In this document: in pieces, positions 22,660-31,526 of the stretch
Layout: every line of letters begins with the position of its first letter
Position numbering within the stretch: the first letter of the stretch is position 1
Assembly (NCBI GenBank): GCA_027489535.1
Contig: JAIXZO010000022.1
Span: 1 to 64,000, forward strand
Length of the DNA stretch: 64,000 bases
Direction of reading: 5' to 3'
DNA from: Hyphomicrobiales bacterium
GTDB lineage: Bacteria > Pseudomonadota > Alphaproteobacteria > Rhizobiales > Beijerinckiaceae
The notes under the pieces: generated by a model
Seen by the model: only the letters and a program-made list of their open reading frames with translations
Databases searched by the model: none
Told to the model about the DNA's origin: nothing
Program-made: the position numbers and the translations under genes

Positions 22660-23423
22660 CAGATGGCCGCCGCCTCGTCGCCGTAGCCTTCCTCGTAACG
22701 GTCGCGCCGGTCGCGGGCACGCTCGCGCTCACGCCCGCGGAACGGGCCGCGACCGCACAGCAGGCGCTCGCCGACGGCACGGAACGGGGCGGTGAGACGC
22801 GCCACATCCTCGATGAAGCCCATGGTGCGGCCGGCCCGGACGAGTTCGCGGTCGAGCCGGGCCATGGTGCGGGCGAGGCCCGGATCGTCGTCGTGCAGCC
22901 AGGCGTCGAGAACGCGAGCGAACACCATCACCGCGCCCTGCACGCGCACCGCGCCGAGGGAACCGGCCGTATCGATGCGGGCGGCCGCCAGCATGAAGCG
23001 CATGGAATTGACGGCGACCTGATTGAGTGCCGCCAGCGCCAGCGGATCGCGGCTCACGGCGCGGGTGATGCGCTTGAGGGCCTCGCGATGCGGCGAGAGG
23101 GCGTCGAGCCGGCGCATCATGACGTCGAAGAGGCGCTCCTTGGCGGGCTCGTCGTCGAGATCGTCGGTGGTGCCGTCGAGGACGGCCTTGTCGATGCGCC
23201 GCGAGAAGGCGGCGAGCACAGCGCCCTTGGACGGGAAGGCGTCGCGAAATTCGGAGAGGGTCACGTCGGCGCGGGCGGCGATTTCAGGAATGTCGAAGGC
23301 ATCCCATGAATGCTCTTCGGCGAGCGCGAGCGTGGCGTCGATGATGCGGTCGCGGACGGAGGACTGCGGCCCCTGTTCCGTCATGCCGCTCGTTCCGGCC
23401 GTCGTTCTGGTCTTCCGGGCCAT
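22659..23423 (-). CDS. TetR family transcriptional regulator
   Basis: A 254-aa regulator. The helix-turn-helix at residues ~25-70 includes RDRIIDATLALAEEHSWDAF and PEIAARADVTLSEFRDAFPS. The effector/dimer domain continues to ~residue 215, and the tail is unusually rich in Arg/Glu (RGRERERARDRRDRYEEG). The ATG at 23423 is chosen because AGGAG lies 6 bp upstream, and another ATG lies 21 bp earlier. It is co-transcribed with csaA. The ligand is unknown. Confidence 0.88.
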   Translation of the reverse strand: MARKTRTTAGTSGMTEQGPQSSVRDRIIDATLALAEEHSWDAFDIPEIAARADVTLSEFRDAFPSKGAVLAAFSRRIDKAVLDGTTDDLDDEPAKERLFDVMMRRLDALSPHREALKRITRAVSRDPLALAALNQVAVNSMRFMLAAARIDTAGSLGAVRVQGAVMVFARVLDAWLHDDDPGLARTMARLDRELVRAGRTMGFIEDVARLTAPFRAVGERLLCGRGPFRGRERERARDRRDRYEEGYGDEAAAI

Positions 23424-23541
23424 GGCTCGCTCCTGCTGCTGCATGGTGATGCAACCGCATAGATAGGGAGGCAGGGTCGCCGGGTAAACGGGCGGGACGA
23501 CGCGGCGGTGTCGCAGGCGGCCGAGCCCGCGCCGGACGGGT

Positions 23542-24378
23542 TCAGCCCGACAGTTCTTCCGCGCGACGCCGGGCGGCGGCGACGGCCTTGCGCATCAGCG
23601 GTTCGAGGCCGTCGGACGCCATCAGGATTTCGAGCGCGGCGGCGGTGGTGCCGCCGGGGGACGTCACGTTGCGGCGCAGGGTGTCGGCCGTGACGTCGGA
23701 GCGGAACAGCAATTCGCCCGCGCCCTCGACGGTGGCGCGCGCGAGACGGAGCGCGGCGTCGGGCGTAAGCCCCTCGGCTTCGCCGGCGCGGGCGAGGCAT
23801 TCGACCATGAGGAAGACATAGGCCGGGCCGGAGCCCGACACCGCGGTGACGACGTCGATCAACCGCTCCTCCGCCACCCATTCGACCCGGCCGATTCCGG
23901 CGAGCAGAGCGGCGGCGAGCTCGCGCTGCACGGCCGTGGTTTCGGGATCGGCGTAAACGCCGGTGATGCCGCGGCCCACCGAGGCGGGCAGATTGGGCAT
24001 GGCGCGGACGACGGCACGGGCGGGAAGCCGGTCCTTGACGTCCGCGACGGTCTTGCCTGCGAGGATGGAGACGACCAGCGTCTGCGGGCCGACATGCGCG
24101 GCGAGCGCGGGGGCCGCGGCGTCCAGCATCTGCGGCTTGATGCCGAGAACGAGGACTTCCGGCGGATGCGACGGCGCGACCGACGGATTGAGGGAGAAGC
24201 CGCGCCGGTCCGCCAAAGCCAGCAGCGCCGCACCGGGGACGGGATCGACGACGGTGACGGCCTCGGGCGGCAGGCCCATGGCGAGCCAGCCTTCGAGCAT
24301 CGCGCCGCCCATCTTGCCCGCGCCGACGAGCACGAGGGACGAAGGCAGCCGCGCGGGGGACGCCGGGGTCTTGGTCAT
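23542..24378 (-). CDS. proC: Pyrroline-5-carboxylate reductase
   Basis: The last step of proline synthesis: reduces 1-pyrroline-5-carboxylate with NAD(P)H. The protein is 278 aa. The Rossmann start LVLVGAGKMGGAMLEGWLA is near residue 12. AMPNLPASVGRGITGVYAD lies mid-protein, and the signature SGSGPAYVFLMVECLARAGE with DTLRRNVTSPGGTTAAAL is near the C-terminus. The ATG lies 1 bp after the stop of the YbjN-type gene, so the pair is tightly coupled. Confidence 0.96.
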   Translation of the reverse strand: MTKTPASPARLPSSLVLVGAGKMGGAMLEGWLAMGLPPEAVTVVDPVPGAALLALADRRGFSLNPSVAPSHPPEVLVLGIKPQMLDAAAPALAAHVGPQTLVVSILAGKTVADVKDRLPARAVVRAMPNLPASVGRGITGVYADPETTAVQRELAAALLAGIGRVEWVAEERLIDVVTAVSGSGPAYVFLMVECLARAGEAEGLTPDAALRLARATVEGAGELLFRSDVTADTLRRNVTSPGGTTAAALEILMASDGLEPLMRKAVAAARRRAEELSG

Positions 24379-24379
24379 G

Positions 24380-24883
24380 TCAGGCCTCGCCGACGGTCTC
24401 GAACATCGCGCCCGCAAGAGCTTCGGCGGGATTTTTGCCGGCCCAGAGCACGAATTGGAACGCCTGATAATACCGGTCGCAGGCATCCACGGCGACCTTC
24501 AGCAGCGTCTCGCATTGCGGGCCGTTGGGCTCCGCCCCGCCTGCCAGAAGCAGTGAGTGGCGGAACATCATCACGTCTTCGCGCGGCCAGAGATCGAAAT
24601 GACCGACCCACAGGGTTTCGTTGATGAGGGAGACGAGTTCATTGACTTCGGTGCGGCGGCGCGGGGCGACGCGCAGGTCAAACGCGCAGGCGACGTGGAG
24701 CGCTTCCATCTCGGACAGCCAGGTCATCGCGACCTGATAATCGGCCCAGCCGCCGCCGACATTGATGCAGATCTCGTTCTCGTCGGCCCGGTCGAACGAC
24801 CAGTCCCGCAGGGCGGCAAGACGCTCGACGACGTCGAGCGGATGCTCGCTGCGTTCGACGAAGTCGTATTCGATTGCGGCCAT
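24380..24883 (-). CDS. YbjN domain-containing protein
   Basis: A 167-aa YbjN-type protein: EHPLDVVERLAALRDWSFDR near the N-terminus, ENEICINVGGGWADYQVAMT, and CETLLKVAVDACDRYYQAFQ near the C-terminus. The fold resembles type III secretion chaperones. In alphaproteobacteria it is usually next to proC, as here. Its function is unknown, though a link to stress or motility has been proposed for E. coli YbjN. The start (MAAIEYDFVERSE) matches family N-termini. Confidence 0.88.
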   Translation of the reverse strand: MAAIEYDFVERSEHPLDVVERLAALRDWSFDRADENEICINVGGGWADYQVAMTWLSEMEALHVACAFDLRVAPRRRTEVNELVSLINETLWVGHFDLWPREDVMMFRHSLLLAGGAEPNGPQCETLLKVAVDACDRYYQAFQFVLWAGKNPAEALAGAMFETVGEA

Positions 24884-25007
24884 GCCGGTCCCGGTCTCCG
24901 ATGCCCCCGCGATGCACGGGATGCGCGACGGACGGTCATGGATTCGCTGCTTCGGCACAATCGCCCAGCGTCGATGTCCACACCGTTCGACCGGCCGGGC
25001 GGAAAGA

Positions 25008-25274
25008 TCAGGCGGTTTTGGGCGTCTCTTCGGCGAAACGGGCCTCGAGCGCGGCCAAGCGGGCGGACAACTTCTCGTTGTCGTCGCGTGCCAAGGCGGC
25101 CATTTCGCGAACGGCCTCGAATTCCTCGCGGGTGACGAGATCCATGTCGCGGATCATGCGTTCGAACTGCGAACGCACGACGCCCTCGACCTCGCGCTGG
25201 GCGCCCTGCGCCATGCCCGCGACGTCCGTCATCAGCCGCGCGAAGTCATCCATGATCCGATTGCCGCCCTGCAT
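25008..25274 (-). CDS. ubiK: Ubiquinone biosynthesis accessory factor UbiK (BMFP domain)
   Basis: An 88-aa membrane-fusogenic-type coiled-coil protein. It contains IMDDFARLMTDVAGMAQGAQ, an amphipathic N-terminal helix, then REEFEAVREMAALARDDNEK and SARLAALEARFAEE, which form a C-terminal coiled coil. UbiK binds UbiJ and lipids and helps ubiquinone synthesis in E. coli. GGGAGA precedes the ATG at 25274. The divergent lgt gene starts 121 bp away. Confidence 0.88.
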   Translation of the reverse strand: MQGGNRIMDDFARLMTDVAGMAQGAQREVEGVVRSQFERMIRDMDLVTREEFEAVREMAALARDDNEKLSARLAALEARFAEETPKTA

Positions 25275-25394
25275 GACCCATTCTCCCTGTCGCGTGTTCG
25301 TCGGGCACGTCCTAGCACGGAGAGCGGATGCCGGCACCCGCTCCCTTGACGCAAGCGCCCCGCGAAGGGCATCACCGAAGGACAGGAGAGGCCG

Positions 25395-26216
25395 ATGCCG
25401 CTGTTTGCCCTGCCGTTTCCCATGATCGATCCGGTGCTGGTGTCCGTCGGACCCTTCGCGATCCGCTGGTACGCGCTCGCCTATATCGGCGGGCTGCTGA
25501 TCGGCTGGACCTATGCGCGGCGGCTGGCGCGCGACGAGGCGCTCTGGAACGGACGGCCGCGGCCGGACGAGGAGACGCTCGACGATCTGCTGGTCTATGC
25601 GGCGCTCGGGATCATTCTCGGCGGGCGGATCGGCTACGTGCTGTTCTACAATCTGCCTTATTATCTGGAGCGGCCGGCCGAGGCGCTGATGGTGTGGCAG
25701 GGCGGCATGTCGTTTCACGGCGGGCTGGCGGGCTGCTTCCTCGCGCTGATTTGGGTGGCGCGCTCACGCGGACTGCCGATCCTCTCGCTCGCCGACACGG
25801 CCGCGGCGGTGGCGCCGATCGGGCTGTTTCTCGGTCGCATCGCCAATTTCATCAACGGCGAATTGTGGGGTCGCAAGACCGACGTGCCTTGGGCGGTGGA
25901 ATTCCCGACCGGCGGCTTTCTGCCGCGCCATCCGAGCCAGCTCTACGAGGCGACGCTGGAGGGGCTGGTGCTCGGCGTGCTGCTGCTCGTCCTGATCCGC
26001 GCGGGCGGGCTCAAGCGACCCGGCTTCATCACCGGCGCCTTCGGCATGGGCTACGGCACGGCGCGGATCATCTGCGAATTCTATCGCGAGCCGGACCCGC
26101 AGATCGGCTTCCTGTTCGGCGGGGCGACGATGGGAATGCTGCTCTCGGTGCCGCTGATCGTGCTGGGCGGATGGCTCGTGCTGCGCTCGCGCCGCGCGGT
26201 CGCGGTCGGCGCATGA
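25395..26216 (+). CDS. lgt: Prolipoprotein diacylglyceryl transferase
   Basis: An inner-membrane enzyme that adds diacylglycerol from phosphatidylglycerol to the lipobox cysteine, the first step of lipoprotein maturation. The protein is 273 aa with seven predicted helices. Signatures are IRWYALAYIGGLLIGWTYAR, MSFHGGLAGCFLALIW and FLGRIANFINGELWGRKTD, then HPSQLYEA. The Shine-Dalgarno sequence is AGGAGAGG. The stop overlaps the next ATG, starting a three-gene ATGA-coupled operon. Several lipoproteins in the window (3.6, 35.3 and 48.0 kb) would be its substrates. Confidence 0.97.
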   Translation: MPLFALPFPMIDPVLVSVGPFAIRWYALAYIGGLLIGWTYARRLARDEALWNGRPRPDEETLDDLLVYAALGIILGGRIGYVLFYNLPYYLERPAEALMVWQGGMSFHGGLAGCFLALIWVARSRGLPILSLADTAAAVAPIGLFLGRIANFINGELWGRKTDVPWAVEFPTGGFLPRHPSQLYEATLEGLVLGVLLLVLIRAGGLKRPGFITGAFGMGYGTARIICEFYREPDPQIGFLFGGATMGMLLSVPLIVLGGWLVLRSRRAVAVGA

Positions 26217-27316
26217 CGCCGCTCGGAGAAGAGATCGCGCGCATCGTCGCGCTCGAAGGCCCGATCGGGGTCGAGCGCTACATGGGCCTGTGCCTCGGCC
26301 ATCCCCGCTTCGGCTATTACATGACGCGCGACCCGTTCGGCGCGGCGGGGGACTTCACCACCGCGCCGGAAATCTCGCAGATGTTCGGCGAAATCCTCGG
26401 CCTGTGGTGTGCCGACGCGTGGATCCGCATGGGTTCGCCCGATCCGATCCTGCTGATGGAACTCGGCCCCGGCCGCGGCACGCTGGCGGCCGACGCGCTG
26501 CGCGCGATGCGCCGCGTGCCCGGCCTGCGCGAGGCCGTGCGGGTGCATCTGGTCGAGACGAGCCCGGTGCTGCGCGAGGTGCAGCGCGCGACGCTGGCGG
26601 AGGCCGGCGCGCCCGTCGCGTGGGCGACCGACGTATCGGAACTGCCGGACGGACCGGCGCTGATCCTCGCCAACGAGTTTTTCGACGCGCTGCCGATCCG
26701 CCAATATGTGCGCACGCCGCAGGGCTGGTGCGAGCGGCTGGTGGGGACGGATGCGAGCGGAGCGCTCGCCTGGGGATTGTCGCCCGAGCGCGAGACGTGG
26801 CTCGACGGTGCGGCGGGACCGGAAGGGGCGGTGCTCGAAATTGCCGCCGCGGCTCAGCGCATCATGGGCGATCTCGCGAGCCGCATCGCCGACCAAGGCG
26901 GCGTCTTCCTCGCCGTGGATTACGGGCATGCCCGTTCGGGGCTCGGCGATACGTTGCAGGCGATGAAGAAGCACGCCTTCGTCGATCCTCTGGCCGAGCC
27001 CGGGGAAGCCGACCTGACCGTACATGTGGATTTCGCGGCGCTCGGGCGCACCGCCCGACGAACCGGCGCGGCCGTGCATGGCCCCGTGACGCAGGGCGCG
27101 CTGCTGCACGTGCTCGGACTGTCCGCCCGCGCCGACGCCTTGTCGCGCGCCCGACCCGACCGTGCCGCGGACATCGCGGCGGCGGCGGAACGGCTGGCGG
27201 GCTCCGACGAGGGGCAAATGGGCGACCTGTTCAAGGCCCTCGCGGTGACGCAGGAGGGCTTCGGCCCGCCCGCCGGATTCGACGTCCCTCCCCTTTCCGC
27301 GGAAACCGAAGCATGA
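26213..27316 (+). CDS. MidA/NDUFAF7-family SAM-dependent methyltransferase
   Basis: A 367-aa protein of the DUF185 family whose human member NDUFAF7 dimethylates an arginine of complex I. It shows GHPRFGYYMTRDPFGAAGDF, TTAPEISQMFGEILGLW, the SAM-binding ELGPGRGTLAADALR, LANEFFDALPIRQYV and VDYGHARSGLGDTLQAM. The bacterial role may be complex I assembly (inference). The ATG overlaps the lgt stop, and the stop overlaps the pgeF start. The fixed lgt-midA-pgeF order is common in alphaproteobacteria. Confidence 0.92.
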   Translation: MTPLGEEIARIVALEGPIGVERYMGLCLGHPRFGYYMTRDPFGAAGDFTTAPEISQMFGEILGLWCADAWIRMGSPDPILLMELGPGRGTLAADALRAMRRVPGLREAVRVHLVETSPVLREVQRATLAEAGAPVAWATDVSELPDGPALILANEFFDALPIRQYVRTPQGWCERLVGTDASGALAWGLSPERETWLDGAAGPEGAVLEIAAAAQRIMGDLASRIADQGGVFLAVDYGHARSGLGDTLQAMKKHAFVDPLAEPGEADLTVHVDFAALGRTARRTGAAVHGPVTQGALLHVLGLSARADALSRARPDRAADIAAAAERLAGSDEGQMGDLFKALAVTQEGFGPPAGFDVPPLSAETEA

Positions 27317-28107
27317 CCGCCACGCCCGCCGCCTCCATGCCCTCCCCCGTCCGCGTTCCGCATCTCGACCTGCAGGGCATCGACCACGCCTTCTTCACGC
27401 GCGAAGGCGGCGTGTCGCAGGGGATTTACGCGGGGCTGAACGGCGGCGTCGGGTCGAACGACGATCCGGCGGCCGTCCGCGAGAACCGTCGGCGCATGGC
27501 GTCGACGCTGAACGTCACGCCGGAGCGCTTCCTCAATGTCTGGCAGGTGCATTCGGCAGACGTCGTGACCGTGACGGGGCCGTGGACGGGCGAGCGGCCC
27601 AAGGCGGACGGCATGGCGACCGTCGTACCGGGCATCGCCTTGACGGTCGCCTCGGCGGATTGCGGCCCGGTGTTGTTCGCGGACGCCGCGGCGGGCGTGA
27701 TCGGCGCATGCCATGCGGGATGGAAAGGCGCGTTCACCGGGGTGCTGGAAAACACGCTCGCCGCAATGGAGCGGCTCGGCGCGCTGCGCTCGCGGACCGT
27801 TGCGGTGCTCGGCCCCACGATCTCGCGTGCCGCGTACGAGGTGGGGCCGGAATTCACGGCAAGGTTCGAGGCGCGGGATGCGGACCTGCTCCGCTTCTTC
27901 ACGCCGTCGCCGACGCCGGGACACGCCATGTTCGACCTGCCCGGCTTCATCGGCGCGCAACTCGGGCGCGCGGGCGTGGGACGGTTCGTCGACACGGGGC
28001 TCTGCACCTATGCCGACGAGGCGCGGTTCTACAGCTACCGACGCACGACGCATCGCAAAGAGGCGGATTACGGTCGGCTGATCGCGGGAATCGTGCTCAC
28101 GCGATGA
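27313..28107 (+). CDS. pgeF: Peptidoglycan editing factor PgeF (YfiH/laccase-domain)
   Basis: A 264-aa protein of the YfiH family. E. coli PgeF removes misincorporated L-Ser from peptidoglycan precursors. Members have also been called polyphenol oxidases. Metal-binding signatures are VWQVHSADVVTV, VASADCGPVLF and GACHAGWKGAF, supplying the His-Cys-His zinc or copper site. CTYADEARFYSYRR is near the C-terminus. The start overlaps the methyltransferase stop (ATGA). The last 11 bp overlap the convergent SDR gene. Confidence 0.94.
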   Translation: MTATPAASMPSPVRVPHLDLQGIDHAFFTREGGVSQGIYAGLNGGVGSNDDPAAVRENRRRMASTLNVTPERFLNVWQVHSADVVTVTGPWTGERPKADGMATVVPGIALTVASADCGPVLFADAAAGVIGACHAGWKGAFTGVLENTLAAMERLGALRSRTVAVLGPTISRAAYEVGPEFTARFEARDADLLRFFTPSPTPGHAMFDLPGFIGAQLGRAGVGRFVDTGLCTYADEARFYSYRRTTHRKEADYGRLIAGIVLTR

Positions 28108-28849
28108 CGTCGGGCGTGCGCCAGCCGAGATGCTGGCCGCCGTCCACCGCGATCATCTGACCGGTGACGCTGCGCGCGCGCGCCAGCCACGCGACGGCGT
28201 CGGCGATCTCGTCGGGCGTGCCGCCGTGACCGAGCGGCACCGCCGAGGCCTCCTGCGAGAAGCCTTCCTGACCGTCATGGATGTTGGCGAGCGTCGGCCC
28301 GGGACCGACGCCGTTGACGCGGATGCGCGGCGCGAGAGCCTGGGCCAGCGTGCGCGTGGCGGTCCAAAGCGCGGATTTGGAGAGCGTGTAGGAGAAGAAT
28401 TGCGGCGTAAGCTTCCAGACGCGCTGGTCGATGACGTTGACGACGGACGGATCGGACCCTTCGACCTGCGCGGCAAAATCGCTCGCCAGCAGGCAGGGCG
28501 CGCGGAGATTGACGGCGAAATGGCGATCCCACAATCCGGCATCGAGGGCGGCGACGCGATCGTCCTCGAACAAGGACGCGTTGTTGACGAGCAGCGACAA
28601 GGGGCCGACCGCCGCGCGCGCCTCGGACACCATGCCCGCGACCGCAGCCGCATCGGCCAGATCGGCACGGACGACGGCGGCGGCGACGCCGGACATGCGG
28701 AGTTGCGCGGCCAAGGCGTCGGCATCCTCGCGCGAGCGATTGCAGTGGATCGCGACGGCATATCCGTCCGCAGCCAAACGACGGCAGATCGCGGCCCCGA
28801 TGCGGACGGCTCCGCCGGTCACCAGAGCCGCTTTTTGCATCTCGACCAT
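28097..28849 (-). CDS. SDR-family oxidoreductase (pteridine reductase-like)
   Basis: A short-chain dehydrogenase of about 250 aa. The cofactor motif is TGGAVRIGAAICRRLAADG, the NNAS structural motif is LLVNNASLFEDDR, and the catalytic Tyr-Lys pair is in FSYTLSKSALWTATR. The tail has VTGQMIAVDGGQHLGW. The TGGAVRIG form and HCNRS after the second strand suggest NADPH preference and relation to pteridine reductase/FolM-type enzymes. The substrate is not certain. GAGGA precedes the ATG at 28849, and a longer start at 28906 is possible. Confidence 0.88.
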   Translation of the reverse strand: MVEMQKAALVTGGAVRIGAAICRRLAADGYAVAIHCNRSREDADALAAQLRMSGVAAAVVRADLADAAAVAGMVSEARAAVGPLSLLVNNASLFEDDRVAALDAGLWDRHFAVNLRAPCLLASDFAAQVEGSDPSVVNVIDQRVWKLTPQFFSYTLSKSALWTATRTLAQALAPRIRVNGVGPGPTLANIHDGQEGFSQEASAVPLGHGGTPDEIADAVAWLARARSVTGQMIAVDGGQHLGWRTPDVIA

Positions 28850-29054
28850 TCCGTTCCTCGAATTTTTCGGCGGCGTTTCGGCGCGTTTGCCGCATTCCCG
28901 CCGCAAGACTTACGCGGCCGGGGCTGAACGGATCGACGTTAAGACAAAGTAGACTCTGTTTCGAAGCGTCGCTTTCACCATTCCGAAGGCATGTTTATCT
29001 CGGAATACGGCGAGGACGAAGTTCGTCCGCCGCCAATTTTCGAGGAGCCGCCCC

Positions 29055-29666
29055 ATGTTGCCGCGCATCGCCCTTTTCGCATTCGGTCTCGCCGCAGCCG
29101 TACCGACGGCCGCATCCGCGCAGTGGGATTCGAACGCCTACGGTTCCTCGAGCTCCACCTCCACCCCCGCTTGGCAGGGCCTGTTCGTCGGCGCGCATGT
29201 CGGCGCGGGGTTCGGCAAAGCCGCTGAGCAGCGCAGCTCCGGCGCGCTTGCGGGCCTCGGAGCCGGATATAATTGGCAGGCCGACCGGGTCGTCGCCGGC
29301 GTAGAGGCGGACATCTCGTTTTCCGACGTCGCGGCCAAGTCGGCCGGAGACGTCTACCGGCAAGATTGGCTCGCCAGCATTCGCGGGCGCGTCGGCATGA
29401 CCTTCGGCAATCTCCTCGCCTACGGGACGGCCGGTCCGTCCTTCGTCGGCACGGGATGGCGCAGCAACAACGGCAAGAAGGAAGAAACGGTGACGGGCTG
29501 GGTGGCCGGCGTCGGCGCCGAACTCTATCTGACGCGCGCGTTCTCCGTGAAAGGTGAATTCCTGCATTACGGATTGTCGGAAGAGAATTATCCGACTTCC
29601 ACAGGAACCCGGTCAGTCGATCCGACCAGCAACGTGCTGCGAGGCGGCGTGAACTATCGCTTCTGA
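29055..29666 (+). CDS. Outer-membrane beta-barrel protein
   Basis: A 203-aa barrel with a signal peptide ending PTAASAQWD, then the family opening WQGLFVGAHVGAGFGKAAEQ, several amphipathic strands including SIRGRVGMTFGNLLAYGTAG, and a C-terminal GGVNYRF. Related to the barrels at 10.9 and 29.9 kb but with a different linker lacking AADLP. The ribosome site is GAGGAG. The 5' leader contains an ATTCCGA/TCGGAAT inverted repeat (28980-29006) that could fold in the mRNA or bind a regulator. Confidence 0.88.
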   Translation: MLPRIALFAFGLAAAVPTAASAQWDSNAYGSSSSTSTPAWQGLFVGAHVGAGFGKAAEQRSSGALAGLGAGYNWQADRVVAGVEADISFSDVAAKSAGDVYRQDWLASIRGRVGMTFGNLLAYGTAGPSFVGTGWRSNNGKKEETVTGWVAGVGAELYLTRAFSVKGEFLHYGLSEENYPTSTGTRSVDPTSNVLRGGVNYRF

Positions 29667-29677
29667 CCATCAATACT

Positions 29678-29703
29678 TTTTTAACCATCGAGACGGTTAA
29701 AAA
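29678..29703. terminator. AT-rich hairpin between tandem barrel genes
   Basis: TTTTTAACC, an 8-base loop, and GGTTAAAAA form a perfect 9-bp stem just after the first barrel gene. No long T-run follows. It is a possible weak terminator separating the two barrel transcripts. Confidence 0.4.
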
Positions 29704-29888
29704 CAGTCCCGCTGAAGACGTTCGAACTTGCCTGAATTAAACCTGCCGCGCTTCACAATCTTGCCACGTTCCGCTGCGACGAGACTGCAGTCACGTTCAA
29801 GGCGGTCGGCGCGACCGACAAGACCAAGAATTTCTCAACGAGCGGCCGGGACACATCGGCCGCCGCAGACAACCTGGAGACTGATGCC

Positions 29889-30524
29889 ATGAAGACGATC
29901 CTGACCGCTACGGCTGCCGCCCTCGTCCTGACCGCCGGTTCGGCCTTCGCCGCCGACCTGCCGAACCGCAAGATGGCACCCGCCGCACCGATCAAGGCCG
30001 CCCCCGTCTACAACTGGACCGGCGCTTATGTCGGCCTGCATGCCGGCTACGGCATGGGCGAATTCTCCAAGGCGGCCGCCAGCCGCTACAAGGATCCGGA
30101 AGGCTACGTGATCGGCGGCCAGCTCGGGTACAACCAGCAGTACTCGAACAATGTCGTCGTCGGCCTCGAAGGCGACATCTCGGCGTCCGACGTGAAGGGC
30201 AAGGCTTCGACCACGGGCACCGCCGGCTCGAAGGCTGAAGTCGAATACGTGATGACCGCCCGCGGCCGTCTCGGCTACGCGTTCGACCGCGTCCTCCCGT
30301 TCGTGACGGCCGGTTATGCCGGCGCCGAGCAGAAGGTGACCGGCAACGGCTCGTCCTTCCGCAACGGCTACGTGCTCGGCGGCGGCGTCGAATACGCCAT
30401 CACGAACAACGTCACGGCCAAGGTCGAGGGTCTCTACATGGACCTCGGCGACAAGAACACGACCAACGGCAAGCTCGGCACCGACCTCAGCGTCGTCCGC
30501 GCCGGCGTGAACTACAAGTTCTAA
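29889..30524 (+). CDS. Outer-membrane beta-barrel protein (Omp25/31-like)
   Basis: A 211-aa barrel. The signal peptide ends AGSAFAADLP, followed by a short linker and NWTGAYVGLHAGYGMG, typical of abundant Hyphomicrobiales outer-membrane proteins. Later strands include GGQLGYNQQYSNNVVVGLEG and the C-terminal RAGVNYKF with terminal Phe. The gene has its own 222-bp upstream region and a strong terminator, so it is probably a separate, highly expressed transcript. Confidence 0.92.
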   Translation: MKTILTATAAALVLTAGSAFAADLPNRKMAPAAPIKAAPVYNWTGAYVGLHAGYGMGEFSKAAASRYKDPEGYVIGGQLGYNQQYSNNVVVGLEGDISASDVKGKASTTGTAGSKAEVEYVMTARGRLGYAFDRVLPFVTAGYAGAEQKVTGNGSSFRNGYVLGGGVEYAITNNVTAKVEGLYMDLGDKNTTNGKLGTDLSVVRAGVNYKF

Positions 30525-30553
30525 GCATCCGATACCCGTCGGACATATCGAAG

Positions 30554-30584
30554 AGGCCCGCCGGTCACCCCGGCGGGCCTTTTT
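30554..30584 (+). terminator. Rho-independent terminator of the barrel gene
   Basis: AGGCCCGCCGG, a 5-base loop, and CCGGCGGGCCT form a perfect 11-bp stem followed by five T residues. It lies 30 bp after the barrel stop codon. Confidence 0.93.
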
Positions 30585-30606
30585 CGTTCGAGACGTCCGG
30601 AGGCGA

Positions 30607-31209
30607 TCAGACCGGCTTCGTGGCTTCCCACGCGGGCACGGCGGCGGAGAAGCGGTCGAGGAAGTCGACGAGGCGCGGGTGATGTGCGCGCCAGCGACCC
30701 TCGAAGCGGAGGTCCTGATAGCCGAGCGCACAAGCGAGCGTGATCGCGCCGACATCGGGCATGGCCGGGTCGAAAGCCGGAGGTGCGGCTTCGAGCGCGG
30801 CCAGACCGCGCGTCACCTTGTCTGCCTGATAGGCCACCCATTTGGCGTCGCGCGTCGCTTCCTCGCGGAAACGAATCTCATAAATCTGCAGAAGCGCGGC
30901 ATCCGAGACGCCGTCCGCCAAGGCCTGCATGCGCAGGACGGGGAAGCGTGCCTTGCCCTTCGGGATGATGCGCCCGCCGCCCGCGACGTCGTCGAGATAT
31001 TCCACGATGACGCGGGAATCGAACAGCGTGAGGCCGTCTTCGAGCACCAAGGTCGGGATCTTGCCGAGCGGGTTCTGCATCCGCAGCGGCTCGCTCGGAT
31101 CGGTCGTATCGGCGACGACGACCTCGATGCGGTCGGAGAGGCCGAGGACGGCCGCGGCGATCTTCACCTTGCGGCCGAAGGGAGAAAACGGAGATGAGCG
31201 CAGAATCAT
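30607..31209 (-). CDS. Glutathione S-transferase family protein
   Basis: A 200-aa GST. The N-terminal thioredoxin fold starts with RSSPFSPFGRKVKIAAAVLG, with the catalytic Ser/Cys position occupied by Ser. It contains NPLGKIPTLVLEDG (cis-proline) and FDSRVIVEYLDD (glutathione-binding). The helical C-terminal domain includes DVGAITLACALGYQDLRFEG. It resembles E. coli YibF. The substrate is unknown. The cold-shock gene lies upstream on the same strand, separated by a GC hairpin. Confidence 0.9.
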   Translation of the reverse strand: MILRSSPFSPFGRKVKIAAAVLGLSDRIEVVVADTTDPSEPLRMQNPLGKIPTLVLEDGLTLFDSRVIVEYLDDVAGGGRIIPKGKARFPVLRMQALADGVSDAALLQIYEIRFREEATRDAKWVAYQADKVTRGLAALEAAPPAFDPAMPDVGAITLACALGYQDLRFEGRWRAHHPRLVDFLDRFSAAVPAWEATKPV

Positions 31210-31219
31210 GAGCGACGGT

Positions 31220-31241
31220 TCCCGGGCTGTTGAGCCCGGGA
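31220..31241. terminator. GC hairpin between the cold-shock gene and the GST gene
   Basis: TCCCGGGCT, loop GTTG, and AGCCCGGGA form a perfect 9-bp stem between the two minus-strand genes. It lacks a T-run, so termination is uncertain. Confidence 0.4.
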
Positions 31242-31304
31242 CGATACTCCCCCGCCATGGTCGCGCAAGGTGCCGATCAGGCTTTCCCGCGCGGGCCGGC
31301 CGCG

Positions 31305-31526
31305 TCAGACATCCCCGAGAATGATGATGTTGACGGCCTTGGGACCCTTGCCCTTCTTGTCGGGCTCAATTTCGAATTCGACTTTCTGGCCCTGATTCAA
31401 CGTATCGAGCCCCGCACGCGATACCGCCGTGACATGCACGAAGATGTCGCGCCCGCCGTCGTCCGGCATGATGAAGCCGTAGCCTTTGTCGGAATTGAAA
31501 AACTTCACGATACCCTGCTGGGCCAT
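31305..31526 (-). CDS. Cold-shock domain protein
   Basis: A 73-aa single cold-shock-domain RNA/DNA chaperone. RNP1 is KGYGFIM and RNP2 is DIFVHVTAV. The N-terminal GIVKFFNSDKGYGFI and C-terminal KKGKGPKAVNI are typical. The ATG at 31526 is chosen because GGGGAG lies 7 bp upstream, and an ATG 6 bp earlier is an alternative. The 223-bp upstream region, after rlmJ on the same strand, is long enough for a structured 5' leader like those controlling other csp genes. None was identified with confidence. Confidence 0.94.
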   Translation of the reverse strand: MAQQGIVKFFNSDKGYGFIMPDDGGRDIFVHVTAVSRAGLDTLNQGQKVEFEIEPDKKGKGPKAVNIIILGDV

